Shown: in pieces, positions 37,199 through 48,518 of the stretch | How positions within the stretch are numbered: the stretch's first letter is position 1 | Layout of the letters: each line of letters opens with the position of its first letter | Source of the DNA: Trichostrongylus colubriformis | Lineage: Eukaryota > Nematoda > Chromadorea > Rhabditida > Trichostrongylidae | Reading direction: 5' to 3' | Assembly: GCA_963978905.1 (NCBI GenBank) | Contig: OZ022257.1 | Location: forward strand, 51,664,873 to 51,728,872 | Length of the DNA stretch: 64,000 nucleotides | Notes under the pieces: generated by a model | Databases searched by the model: none | What the model saw: only the letters and a program-made list of their open reading frames with translations | What the model was told of the DNA's origin: nothing | Position numbers and translations under genes: made by a program

Positions 37199-37829
37199 GA
37201 TTGCTTGATGAAATATTTGACAAGCGTCTGCAAGGCTCCTTGATCTCTTCTTTAAACTACTTCCAAGTTACAAGCCCATAATAACAGGACCCTGAAAATC
37301 CACCATCAATTCACACCTTGAGCGTATTGTGCTCTATATTCAATCAAGCTGCTTCGATATTATCAATCAGTTCATCTCTATTATTAAAACTATCCAGTTA
37401 ATATAATTAAAACCAAGAACCAAAAAGGGAAACTGAAACAGGAAAACACGGATGCCACGCAGTGAATTTATCGAGCATTTTTACATGCTCGCACAGTCGA
37501 CGCGCAGTTTGTCGGTCCTTCACGGAATAGTACGAAACCCGCCACTTTCAAAGCATCACTTGTCAGCTGTTACTCTATTGTGCATTTTATTTTGAAATTA
37601 CTTCATTTTCATGTTCTAGTATTTCTTGGTACGTGTAGTTCGTTTTTGTATAGTTGAAATGTGTGAGCTACAAAAAGAGAATGAAAGGATGAAGCCAAGG
37701 TCTGAGGTTTTTTGGCCCGCTTTGAGCGTTCACGATTCTGCCAACATTCGCACGCGATTCTGCGACTTTGGGATTTTACAGTGCGATCTTAGCCCAACCG
37801 GTATTCAGCAGCACCCGTCTGGCTTTGTT

Positions 37830-38150
37830 CACAGTTTTGGAATTTGCGGAATTGCAGAATTGCGGAAAACGATGAAGGTACGCATCGACTGGGAGAATTG
37901 TGGAATTGTGGAAATTTGCGGAAAAGTATTAGATACGTAGGGTCAAATAAAGTCGGGGGGGAGACGCAATTTTGCGTCGACGTTTTCCACAATTCTTCAT
38001 TTCCGCATACTCCGCGATTCTGCATTTCCACAATTCCGCAATTCTCCCGATCGATACGCACCTAACCTTCTTTCCACAATTCCGCCCGCAAATTCCACAG
38101 TTCTGCAATTCCGCAAATTCCAAAACTGTGAACACAGCCTCGGTGCTGTC
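37830..38150. repeat. Fold-back array of AATTCCG/CGGAAT words
   Basis: The left side reads TTCACAGTTTTGGAATTTGC and GGAATTGCAGAATTGCGG, and the right side carries the complement, ending CCAAAACTGTGAA. ACGCATCGACTGGGAGAATT on the left pairs with AATTCTCCCGATCGATACGC on the right. A GGGTCAAATAAAGTCGGGG terminus of the 8-bp-duplication family sits in the middle at 37,940, with no matching right end. Four overlapping short frames here are artefacts of the symmetry. It lies just upstream of the SERBP1-like gene. Confidence 0.75.
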
Positions 38151-38859
38151 TTCTTTAATGGAATTACATGATTGAACCGTAGGTGCCGGTGTGGTTTGGG
38201 GACTCCTCCTGTCGAGCTGTTGGCCTTCATTCGTCATTACAGTCATTACTCTGTGTACTCAGGTGTGTACTTTAACCTGAGCCTTATTTTTGCAGGGGTA
38301 GAGGCTTTCCCCTGAAACTAGTCGTAGAATAAGAGCCTGAGCAAATAAATATGCGCCTGACGCCGAGCCCAGTGGTGTGGCCCTTCAACTATATCAGCAC
38401 CGATGTAAGTAATTTTAAGTTCTCTAGAGTTTGTGGTTAAACGGCTCATGGGCAAATTACCATGAAATCAGGGATTTCAGGTGTAGCTTTGTCTGGTGGG
38501 AGTTCCATGGGTACGTTAGTTGGACAGGTTGAAACATGATAGGACGGCTTTCCTTGTTTTTCCCCGTCTTTTCGGAAAATGTTTCTGGTCTCCGTACTCC
38601 TAGCAGTTGGTCAGTCGGCGCGTCAGCTCTTCATGCCGCGTGGTAATCTTCAAGCAGCAGAGGTGAGTGGAATGGAATGCTTGTGGACTGTGAACAGTTC
38701 TACTAGGGATCACCTAATTTCCTGTTCGTTGTCTTATACACTTATATACCTTTGAGGTGACTGGAGATTCAAGCAGGACATTTTTCAAGTACTTTATGTA
38801 TTGTTAGTTGTGGAATTGTCGTACTGGTGACGTAAAGGGGCTATCGCGAATCGTTTGCG

Positions 38860-39018
38860 ATATTGTTACCCCACTGTGAGGTGTGAATGGTTGTGGGAAA
38901 ATAATGAATGTTAGAGGATCAGAATGATGCGAATGGTATAAAGATAGTTTGTATGTAAGTGTGTTCTCTCGTTCAATAAAGCATTCTACCTCCTGTGTTC
39001 GTGGGCATTCCAACTGGC
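38860..39018 (+). mobile_element. LTR-like fragment (probable solo or 5' LTR)
   Basis: The segment ends with an AATAAA polyadenylation-like motif, CTCCTGTGTTCGTGGGC and CAACTGGCGATCAGG. That is the same LTR-to-primer-site order seen at 40,062-40,115. It is diverged from the two LTRs of the 39,961-42,377 element, so it marks an older relative. Confidence 0.6.
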
Positions 39019-39079
39019 GATCAGGATGAGATTCGAACACACTCGTGGAAACCCCAAAGGATAGGCAGAAAATACGACA

Positions 39080-39240
39080 ATGGCACTGAAAGAGACTTTC
39101 ACCAAAAAAAGAAATCCAGAATGGCTGGTTTCGGACAACGGACCTCCTTTGCTTCAGCGGGATTTCGTGATATTGCGAGAAAAGAGGAATTCTGCAGATA
39201 TTCACTCCACGATATCGTCCAAATTCAAATGGAGGAGCAA
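39080..39240 (+). pseudogene. Fragment of retrotransposon integrase core
   Basis: A readable stretch, NPEWLVSDNGPP followed by a shifted SADIHSTISSKFKW, matches the region around the second catalytic aspartate of Ty3/gypsy integrase. Compare QLVSDSGPPFTS in the better copy at 41,429. Frame is lost after a few tens of codons. It sits between two LTR-like pieces. Confidence 0.65.
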
Positions 39241-39307
39241 GCAAGCGCGTCCGTTCGATAATAGAAGAACCACTTGGATGAGCGTAGGTAGGCCAGAAAT
39301 GAAACCT

Positions 39308-39600
39308 GTAGGGGAGCGGTGTGGTATGTGAGAATGAAGAGAGTGAGGATGATAGGAAGAAGAGAGGATGGATAGTGATTGTGGAGTGCATAAAAGGGGT
39401 TGTGTCGGTCTAATAAATCATTCCTCTCCCTGTGTGTTCGTCGCATCGCAACTAACCTACCAAGGTGGAAGCGACGCCTCACGGTAAGAGTTCTGTCAAT
39501 TATGTGAGGGGGTGTGAGCGAACGTGCCAGAGTAATGAATGAAGAAGGATCAAGAGGGATGGCATGGTACTGGAGGGTGTGTATGTAAGGGGCTGTTCTC
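39308..39600 (+). mobile_element. Two further degraded LTR-like pieces
   Basis: The first begins TGTAGGGGAGCGGTGTGG and includes GTGCATAAAAGGGG, TAATAAATCATTCC and CTGTGTGTTCGTCGC. The second begins near 39,503 at TGTGAGGGGGTGTGAGCG and reaches GAATAAATGG. Both follow the TGT...TATA...AATAAA layout of the well-preserved LTRs at 39,961 and 42,233. Confidence 0.6.
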
Positions 39601-39613
39601 CTGAATAAATGGG

Positions 39614-39928
39614 CAGGAAATGTTTATAAGGAACTATGCCGGGACAGGAGATCGATGGATAACCGGGATCGTGATGAAAATCCTGGGATCAAGCACCTAT
39701 GAGGTGCACTATGGCGTGGGGATAAGGAAGACCCATGCGGACCAGATAAAAGCGAGGCTGGTTCCTTGGGAAGCCGTAGATGACCAGGCAAGTAGAGACG
39801 AAACTCACCGAGCAGGCAGAATAGGGCGGAACCCGCAGAGCAGGCGGGGTTGCGTCGCTCATGGACGAAGCGGAAAGCAACCGAGAAGATGGAACATTCC
39901 TTGGAAAGTAGGAAGCGGAAGAAGATAA
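39614..39928 (+). pseudogene. Fragment of retrotransposon integrase C-terminal domain
   Basis: The open frame reads MFIRNYAGTGDRWITGIV, then GSSTYEVHYG and HADQIKARLVPW. This is the small C-terminal module of Ty3/gypsy integrases, which follows the catalytic core. It abuts the 5' LTR of the 2.4-kb element, so it belongs to a different, earlier insertion. Confidence 0.75.
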
Positions 39929-39960
39929 ATATGATAGGGATAGCAGGGGAAGATGAAAAC

Positions 39961-40105
39961 TGTAAGGGAGTGTGAGAGATGGATGAAGAGAGAAGAATAA
40001 GGAAGGATCAGTAGAGGGACTGATAAGGGAGATAGAGTGTATAAAAGGATGTGTGATGCCTAATAAAGTCATTCTTCCCCTCTGTGTTGTCGACACAACT
40101 CAACT
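39961..40105 (+). repeat. 5' LTR
   Basis: Begins TGTAAGGGAGTGTGAGAG. It contains TATAAAA at 40,040 and AATAAA at 40,062, so promoter and polyadenylation signals are both present. It ends ...GACACAACTCAACT. It differs from the 3' LTR by four substitutions over 145 bp. Confidence 0.93.
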
Positions 40106-40123
40106 GGCGATCACGCGAAGAGG

Positions 40124-41011
40124 ATGACTACTGTGGAGGCAGGGCAAGCAAGCGGCAAAGCAGAAGCAGGAGTCAGCGCCACAGGAAGACCCACGATGGT
40201 AGACCCGGGCACTGAGGTGTATCGCGGTCGAGCCCCGGGACCGTATGTTCCTGGAACGTCGTGGCGAACCTGGTGGAAGCTGTTCGCGAACTTCCTCGTT
40301 TTGAGGAAGGTTACGGAGGAGAAGGACCAGCGACTAATATTCCTGCAGGAAGTGGGTAACTCGAACTACGAGTTGCTGGAATCACTCCTGCAGGGACGTG
40401 AGCTCGAAGAAGTGGCGCTGAAGGATCTTCGCGCAGCAATGGAGCAGCATTACCAGCCGAAGAAGCTGGTATTGGCGGAATGATTCGGGCTGATGTCGAA
40501 GATGCAGAAGCAAGGACAAGTGCTGCACGAGTATTACGCGGTGCTGCAGAAGGCAGCTAATACGTGCTGTTCCGAAGAGATCAAAGATCATCGTGACGCA
40601 GTAGTAACGATGGTCTTCATCGGAGGATCACTCTCGATAGAGACGAGGGAGCGTCTCTCGGAGAAGGAGCAACTGACGTCGAAGGAAGCGCTGGAGCAGG
40701 CAGAGGCTTTCGAGCGTGTAGGAGCGAATGCTCCACACCTGAAGGAAGGCCCGCAAGCCCAAATGGTGGGAGTGGCTCAAGTAAGAGCCCACAGAGAGGA
40801 CCGTAACCGACAGGGGCCAGGTCGCCCGCAGACTAGGGAACAGAAGGGGAAACCGAGCAGGGGCCCAGCTCGGAGAAGTATGAGATGTAGGGTCTGCGGA
40901 GCGCTTGGCCATGCCGGTTACGAGTGTTTCAGGAAAGAATAGGCATACTGCAATGTATGCAAGAAGAAAGGACACCTGGCAGCGACGTGTTGGGAGGAAT
41001 GCCAGGAGTAG
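40124..41011 (+). pseudogene. Gag-like polyprotein of the LTR element, two in-frame stops
   Basis: One reading frame runs from ATG at 40,124 through PGTSWRTWWKLFANF and KDLRAAMEQHYQPKKLVLAE. It meets TGA at 40,481 and resumes in the same frame with LMSKMQKQGQVLHEYY. Two zinc knuckles follow, CRVCGALGHAGYEC and CNVCKKKGHLAATC, both C-X2-C-X4-H-X4-C, with a TAG at 40,940 between them. Zinc knuckles bind the element's RNA during packaging. The TGA could be a simple CGA change. Two stops in about 290 codons mean the product would be truncated. Confidence 0.88.
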
Positions 41012-41428
41012 CCGGAAAGACTCCCGCCAGATACACTGGTGTGAGGAGCCCGCGGGTAGCTCCGAAAGTGGAGAGGAACTAGTGATGCAGAACGTGAATA
41101 TGGCAGTTACACATCTTGACCACTGTCGTAGAGCTGAGCCGCGGAAACAGATGCGAAGCAGTACAAGGATAGTGGAGGACAGCCCCAGAGGTGGAAAGGG
41201 CAGTCCCGCTGCACCCTATGCTTCGGGCGGAGAAAATGGAAAGCGCACGCCGAGATGCTGATGGGAAGGAATTTGAGGACGACCCTGGACATAATAAGAA
41301 CGGCTAAAACGGAGCCGGGGAATAAATATAGAGAGGATATGGAGAAGAATTAATAGAGGAAAAAAGGAGAGGACATTCAAAGTGGGACAGGAAGTGTACA
41401 TAAGAAACTATTCTGGAGAAGGAGACCG

Positions 41429-42031
41429 GTGAGGATACCCTTACACCCATGGGAAGAGCCGGAGAAAGTCTGGCAAAGGTTACACATGGACTTTTATGAG
41501 ACCAACGGGGGAGTGAAATGGCTAATAGTGGTGGATGCCAAGTCGAAATGGCCGGAAGCGGTCAAGATGGGTGCCATCACAGCTGAAAAAACGATAATGA
41601 AATTGAAAGAGATTTTTAGCAGAAATGGACTGCCAGAGCAGCTCGTCTCGGACAGTGGACCCCCGTTCACTTCGGCGAAATTTCGTGAATATTGGGAGAG
41701 AAGAGGAATTCAGCAGATTTTCGCCCCACCGTATCATCCAAATTTGAATGGGGAAGCGGAACGTTTCGTACAAACGTTTAAGAATGCCTTGTATAAAGGG
41801 CTACGGTCCAACAAGGCGTTGGATGAGGCGGCGATGGATCTTCTATTTGAATATAGGGTCACTCCCTTACAAGAAGAAGCCGCACCCGCTCCACTACAAG
41901 GAGAAGCCGCACCCGTCCACTACAAAAAGAAGCCGCACCCGCTCTACTACAAGAAGAAGCCGTCTCCGCTCCGCAAGAGGGAGCCGGGCCAGCTCCGCGG
42001 GAAGAAGTCGCTCAGCAGGAAGAAGCTATAG
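41429..42031 (+). pseudogene. Integrase catalytic core of the LTR element
   Basis: The frame opens without an ATG and reads RIPLHPWEEPEKVWQRLHMD (first catalytic D), then VVDAKSKWPEAV, then VSDSGPPFTS (second D), then NLNGEAER with the catalytic E. The D-X35-E spacing is correct. The upstream HHCC zinc module is absent. A C-terminal-domain fragment, KVGQEVYIRNYSGEGDR, lies before the core (41,375-41,430) in a different frame, the reverse of the normal order. After the core the frame runs into a 30-bp tandem repeat. Integrase inserts retrotransposon DNA; this one is unlikely to be functional. Confidence 0.9.
41866..41990 (+). repeat. ~30-bp tandem repeat, about four units, after the integrase core
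   Basis: Units of the form AAGAAGCCGCACCCGCTC-CACTACAAG repeat about four times with substitutions and one unit-length irregularity. One frame gives a basic KKPHPLHY-type repeat, another an EEAAPAPLQ-type repeat. It may have been the tail of the element's coding region. Confidence 0.8.
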
Positions 42032-42067
42032 CCGGGTCCCGCGGCGAAGCCCAAGCCCCTCCCCTGA

Positions 42068-42079
42068 GGGGGGGGGGGG
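42068..42079. repeat. Run of 12 G
   Basis: An uninterrupted G12 tract inside the LTR element, downstream of the integrase region. Confidence 0.9.
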
Positions 42080-42232
42080 AATGATATGCAATAAAGATTG
42101 TTTGGAAATAAAGATGTTGTCGTATTCTCGTGCACAAATACTGCGGGTGAGGAGGAGGCAAAATAAAGTTGAACCTCCGCTCTTGGAGAAAAACGTTGTA
42201 CCTGGAGTGACCGCATGGTCACTAGGGGGAGG

Positions 42233-42377
42233 TGTAAGGGAGTGTGAGAGATGGATGAAGAGAGAAGAATGAGGAAGGATCAGTAGAGGGACTGATAAGG
42301 GAGATAGAGTGTATAGAAGGACGTGTGATGCCTAATAAAGTCATTCTTCCCCTCTGTGTTGTCGACACAACTCGACT
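42233..42377 (+). repeat. 3' LTR
   Basis: Same length as the 5' LTR (145 bp) and 141 of 145 positions identical. It is preceded by the purine tract AGGGGGAGG and followed by the target duplication AAAAC. One substitution changes TATAAAA to TATAGAA. Confidence 0.93.
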
Positions 42378-42382
42378 AAAAC

Positions 42383-44419
42383 AAAAACAAGCGGATCACT
42401 CGAGGCTCTATAAAAGGGGCTCTGAGGAGTCGGGACCTTCAGTTATGTTTGCCGTACCCGTCTCAGCCCGAGGAACGGTCCCAGGAGTGGCGGAACAAGC
42501 CCCGCAAGCCGTGACGCTCGCGATTCTGATCGCCGGGCCACCAGCGACCCCTGCGGTCCAGACACCGCTGGTAGCGGGATGGCCGACGGTCGTGTCATGC
42601 GTGGCCTCTGTCGGCAGCGCTTGTGGGGGAGGCGGGGGGGGGGTCGTTGCAGGACCCCGGAGCGAAGCTGTTGTGTCTGCACATCCTAACTAATCGGAAA
42701 AGGATCCCGCGAAATCGTAAGTAAAATTCATATTGATAAAAATGCTGTTGCAACAATACACGGTAAAAATGATGTTGTAACATTCATGGATCAGCTTGTA
42801 GGTTCAAGAGCAGGCCACGGCCATCGAAACGATGATTCGATTGCCAATCCGAGTCGTACTCATTTGGAAAGTTGGAAAGGAAAAGCTTCTGTTAGGGTTT
42901 CAAAATGCATATGGTCCTTTGTGAAACTCATGACGAAAATAGGTGATGGATTTCCTCACCTAACACATCGTTCATTGTTATTCATTGGCTTGTATCTGGT
43001 ATATGTTTGTTTGTTCATTTCAGTGCACACTGGTTTTTTTCTCTGCCACAGATTTGATCTAATTTCAGTATACTTTCTCGGCTTCCGTTCTTACATATTT
43101 CTTTTCAGAAAGCGGATTCGGCCATGATACTTGACGAAGTCAACAAATCGCGTCAGATGATGCTGAAAAACAAGTCTGTGTTATTATATTCTCTTTTTTT
43201 CTCAGGTTGCATTCTACGCCTCTATTTTCGAAAATGCAGATTGAAGTTGTTTTTTGATAGCTGCTGTTTTGCGCCGCAACTTGCGATGCGTAGTTGTTAC
43301 TGGGTGGGTGAGTTATGGGCAAAAGCTTTGGTTTCGAACCCGCACTCCATGCTCTGCGAGCATATGTGCTAATTTATACACTCCCGGGCCCCTTTCACCT
43401 TAACTCTTTTGTGTGCAAAATTTGATACTTTCAGCTCCTCTATGTCCAGTCGTGCCATTAGGGAGCCCTTGGCGCAACAGTGCACGGATCAGCGTAGCCT
43501 CAGCCTATTCACAGCAGTCGAGACACAGAATTATCCAACAGCGTTTGTCCCGAACAATTCGAATTTCGGCAATCCTCTTATCGCGGTATTTCCGCGCATA
43601 GCCACTGAGGAGACGGACCGCACTGGCGCGTCCGTTGCTGTGTCCGGTAAATAGTACGTGATGCAGTTTTTGGTGTATCAATATTGTATTTATACTGTGT
43701 TTTAAATAATCCATACGATGTGATAGTGTCGACATATTTTTTGTGAAGGAATCTGTGAATAGTTGTTTGTGGTGTTTGTGAGTTCAGGCAGATTTTCAGT
43801 TTTTGCTGTGCGTTCGAGAAATGTGCAAAGCATGACATATTTTCAATTTATTCTCTTTTGCGACATTGGATTATTAACAAAGTTTTCCTCTTTATGGCTC
43901 AGATTTCAAGTACTCGGTGAAATCCGCTGAACTTTTGACTGCAAGACCTACATATGAAGCCATACAAAATTGTACGTGCTCGCATAATTCCAATCCAAAC
44001 AGAGATAATGCTGATAAATGGGAGTCCTTTTAGTTAGCGGTCCCTTGGAATACCAGTACCAGGGTCGGATATTTCTGGTAGATACAAAAAGTGCGCATAT
44101 ATAATCACGAAAACTAGCAAAGACGAGAAAGGAAATATTTCTGCTGTTCACAGCCAACGCTCGTTATAGCTCCACAACAAATGTCAGCCGGGAAGAATCA
44201 GGGAAGGGATTGGCAGGTGGGATCATAACCACACGCATGGATCGTGGATTAATTTGTGGATCTGTGAGCGTAGTGGCGTTCACAGTACCCAGACTTTTTT
44301 TTACTACATTGCTTTTTTATTTTATCACCACAGTATTGATGAATGGCACCGGGAAGGATGGACGGAGAAAAAAGTTGGTTTGTCCGCTGAGCATCCTCGA
44401 ACTTACCGAGTAGACCAGG
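42383..44419. other. No supportable gene; possible short exons
   Basis: Two stretches look mildly coding. One at 43,109-43,173 after CTTTTCAG contains MILDEVNKSRQMMLKNK. The other, at 43,427-43,654, is an 80-codon frame after TTTCAG. I could not connect either to a second exon with legal spacing, so they stay uncalled. A G10 run lies at 42,634-42,643. Confidence 0.4.
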
Positions 44420-45572
44420 CTCACAAGGGAAGGATGGTCGAAGTGGCCGTTCGAAATGGGGTTTATACCAATGATAGGGCTCGGGATGCCATTCACTAAT
44501 CTGCATACCATATCTGCTGTCCGTCTCTGGGAGCAGAGTTACAAGCGTTGAAAGAGAAGAAACTCACAAGGGAAGAACCCCAGGTCGAAGTGGCCATTCA
44601 GAATGGGGTACATATGGTCCGACGTATTTTCGGACGCTAATCTCGAATCTGTATTCGGAATAAGCAGAACGATTTTCTGAGCGGAGTAATGGAGGTTTTT
44701 TTGAAAAAGCAGTACTATTATATGGTAGGTTTGAAAGCCTATAGCACGCGAGCCAAACGTTCTTGCGCAAAACTAGGGCGATTTTCGTGTTCAGAGAGTC
44801 AAATTACCCCAATGGACAAGTTTTTAGCCAATTCGAGGATTCAACCAAATTTCGGAAAAATTCACGTGCGATTGGGTGGCAGCACATTGAACAAAGGAGA
44901 AGTCGTTGACCCTTGCCTAGGAAGTGCTCCTATTTGACGCTTGTTTCGCACATTTAGTGCGATGGGCAAGTATAAAAGGTATGTGTAGGCTATTTTGTTC
45001 GGGTTGCAGGGTTTTTTGTAGAAGACGATTCAAAAACTACCACTTCACCCCTTGGCCACCCCTAATTTTCCGAAGTTGGACCAAAAAGTGGGTTTGGCTG
45101 AAAATTTGCACAGAGGGGTAATTCGACCCCCTGTGCACGAATATCATAATCTTTTCACGCAAGAAGGCCTGATTCGTGTGGTACGGGATTCTCCTCGACT
45201 TGGTATCCTTCCCTTGTGAGTAATGTTAGTAGTTGGCAGAGTAAATGATGGGTGCGATAGGTACCAATACAAGGAAACGTCCAGAAGTGAAAGAAAAGCA
45301 CTTACTGACAATGAAACAAAATGCAAAAAAAACCCGCACCAGCGGGGAGCAAACCCATGACTCCTGGCCTGCAGATCCGGAACACTGCCACGGAGGCCGT
45401 TGCTTGTAGCTGCAAGCGGCCGTGCTGATGACATAGTGCCTCGCAAGTTGTAACTCTGCCCCCAGAGACGGACAGATATGGAATGCAGATTGGTGAATGG
45501 CATTCCGAGCCCTATCATTGGTATAAACCCCATTCCAAACGGCCACATCGACTTACCATCCTTCGCTTGTCA
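44420..45572. repeat. Three-copy local repeat, one copy inverted
   Basis: A block starting CTCACAAGGGAAGGATGGTC and running through GGGGTTTATACCAATGATAG and CCGTCTCTGGGAGCAGAG occurs at 44,420-44,545. A shortened direct copy lies at 44,562-44,610. A closely similar copy in the opposite orientation lies at 45,447-45,572. The outer copies make an inverted pair about 0.9 kb apart. Frames reading VYTNDRARDAIH in both orientations come from the repeat, not from a gene. Confidence 0.8.
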
Positions 45573-45776
45573 GGTTCTGTCGAAGATCCCTCAATGATGG
45601 GTGTCTTTGGATTGGAAGGTGGGGATCGTACTTGAGATGGGGAGGGGGTCATATTTTCCAAAAAATTCGACAAATGCTTGACATCCACACACCCTTGAGG
45701 AGCATCCATGCATCCTACCCCGTCATTCGCCTCGGTCGAAGACGAGCTATGGATGTTTGCGTAACTTCCGGTCCCA

Positions 45777-45789
45777 CCCCCCCCCCCCC
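45777..45789. repeat. Run of 13 C
   Basis: Uninterrupted C13 tract beside the repeat copy at 45,841. Confidence 0.9.
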
Positions 45790-45840
45790 ATGCGTCTCCG
45801 ACCGCTGCGGACGACGAGGTGGGTTTGCTCTGGGTCCTAC

Positions 45841-45990
45841 TCCTTCGACCACCACTTCGAGGAGTTGTGTCTCTAGCGAAACCTCATTTTTTTGCGTGTA
45901 ACTTTGCATGCGGAGCTTATTGAGCAAATACAACATAAGTATATGGGTAGGGTAACAGAGAAGCTCATTTTTCCGTGCATGATTCCCTTA
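45841..45990 (+). repeat. Single arm of the fold-back family at 26,242-26,659
   Basis: Shares ACTTTGCATGCGG, GCAAATACAACA and CCGTGCATGATTCC in order with the arms at 26.2-26.7 kb. No inverted partner was found nearby, so this is a solo arm. Confidence 0.65.
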
Positions 45991-46986
45991 ATCCTGATGT
46001 GCCGCAATCAACGTCATTCTGTCATCCAACATCGAGAGTGGATGGGATCGCACGAACCACACCTATGCTCGCATTCCTATTGCACGGAATACTTGCTCGA
46101 TTTCGAACCTTCGCTGAATTTCCTGTTTCATCCAACACGTGTAGTTCCGGTATCTGATCAAAACGCAGCATGAGGATTTATTTTTTTAATGTGCATTGAG
46201 AATCAAATGTAACACACAGTTACAAGCAAAAAAGTGGTTCTAATTGTGCTAAAATGACAACTTGGAGCTAATTACTATCTTAACAACCTGTATGGATGAG
46301 AAATCACAATAAAGCAAGGCAAGATAATGGAACCGCGCTAAATTTCAGCCAAGGGAAAACATGAAAAGGGAATAGGATGGGCTCATACTGATTGAGTCAA
46401 GCGATCAGAGGATTACGAGTTACTGAGTTACTGATAGACACTGGATGAAGGCACTTAAATGCGGTGAAGGTCATTTGAAGATCACGCTGAGCTCAGGGGC
46501 GGGACTTTGGGGACTCACCAAGGGCGAGTAGTTTTGTCCCGGAGGGCCAACCTGTTGCTCAGCGTGGTCACTGCTTTCAACAATAATGTACAAAATGAAC
46601 GAGCTCCTAGGCAAAACAACCCTCACTGAATGTCTCATGTGGGTCATATTGACCTGTACGATGAAATTTGTTTGAGCCTATAAGCAGCAATTCACGGGAG
46701 GCTAGTGAGAGGAGGAATGTATGCCCACGAATAGGAAGTGAAATCACTAACTGAGCTGATGAACATGAGAAACAAGCAAGAAATTTTCCGATAGAAATCT
46801 GTACAAAGCCACGTCTTCACCGCCATTATGGGCAATTAGTTCAAGGATCAACTGCACGTAAAATTTATCCGTGATGGGAACGTAATGGAAGGTTGTCCTC
46901 CCAAAATATCACAGCGGATACGGTGTCTGCAGTGCGGTATTCGTAAGTCTATTATATGCGCATTGATTACTGGTCGTTGGGGGTAA
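45991..46986. other. No supportable gene
   Basis: Only short frames, without domains or clear splice structure, were seen. This could be 3' flank of the KLF gene on the minus strand. Confidence 0.4.
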
Positions 46987-47204
46987 ATCGTTGCATTCAT
47001 ACTTAGCGACATGATCGCTGAATCGCGTCCCGTGATAACAATGCGTACCGCACTAGCACGTGAGCGTCAATGCGATCGTTACCGTCATGTTCACCGGTTG
47101 GCGAGCAGTTAGGACTGATTGTGAGTTGGTTGTGATGCGGCAGTTCGTTACGGGTGTGCGACGATCGCAGCGATAACGTCGCCGAGTATGAAAGCGGCCT
47201 GAAC
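46987..47204. mobile_element. Diverged fold-back element with TTCATACT ends
   Basis: The left arm begins ATTCATACTTAGCGACATGATCGCTG. The right arm, read inverted, begins CAGGCCGCTTTCATACTCGG and continues CGACGTTATCGCTG, matching over about 55 bp. It shares the GGCCGC..TTCATACT terminus with the palindromes at 27,075 and 28,872. It lies about 250 bp downstream of the KLF stop codon. Confidence 0.65.
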
Positions 47205-47456
47205 AAGCGGCTGCCCACCATTTCCGCATCACGGATAAAGCTTCAGGGTTGAGTGGAGTGTTGCGGTCGAGGTGGGTCCGTGGCACAGGCAATGATGGAA
47301 TTGTGATCGTGAATACAAGCAGGCTTCGAGAAGTAATGAAACGAACATCCCGCTTCTCCATCAACTCGATATCATACAATACTAGCGAGCTCTAGCAAAA
47401 TCCCTCGATAGGGATACGGTGCCAATCGATTCGATTGACTGTGATTACGGTATGGT

Positions 47457-48518
<1,062 letters not shown>

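Larger units (their letters stand above)
39961..42377 (+). mobile_element. Internally deleted Ty3/gypsy-like LTR retrotransposon, 2.4 kb
   Basis: Two 145-bp LTRs (39,961-40,105 and 42,233-42,377) differ at four positions. The direct repeat AAAAC flanks the element (39,956-39,960 and 42,378-42,382). A TGGCGATCACGCG primer-binding candidate follows the 5' LTR, its T overlapping the LTR end, and a polypurine AGGGGGAGG precedes the 3' LTR. Inside are a Gag with two zinc knuckles and an integrase core. No protease, reverse transcriptase or RNase H can be read, so it is non-autonomous. Full Ty3/gypsy elements are about 5 kb or more. Its LTR similarity makes it the youngest of the cluster. Confidence 0.93.

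Noticed and set aside
39689..40096. 135-codon minus-strand frame
   Set aside because: Antisense to the LTR and integrase fragment, and explained by the purine-rich composition of the LTR.
41866..41990. Tandem ~30-bp units resembling a repeat-spacer array
   Set aside because: The units abut without spacers, vary in sequence and lie in a retrotransposon frame. A CRISPR array is excluded by that structure and by the eukaryotic context.
43109..43250. Possible two-exon coding piece (MILDEVNKSRQMMLKNK then LHSTPLFSKMQIEVVF)
   Set aside because: Joining them needs a 32-bp intron with a poor GTCTGT donor, shorter than plausible nematode introns.
43300..43365. GGTTTCGAACCC, another T-arm-like motif
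   Set aside because: No D-arm, anticodon arm or acceptor stem can be drawn around it.
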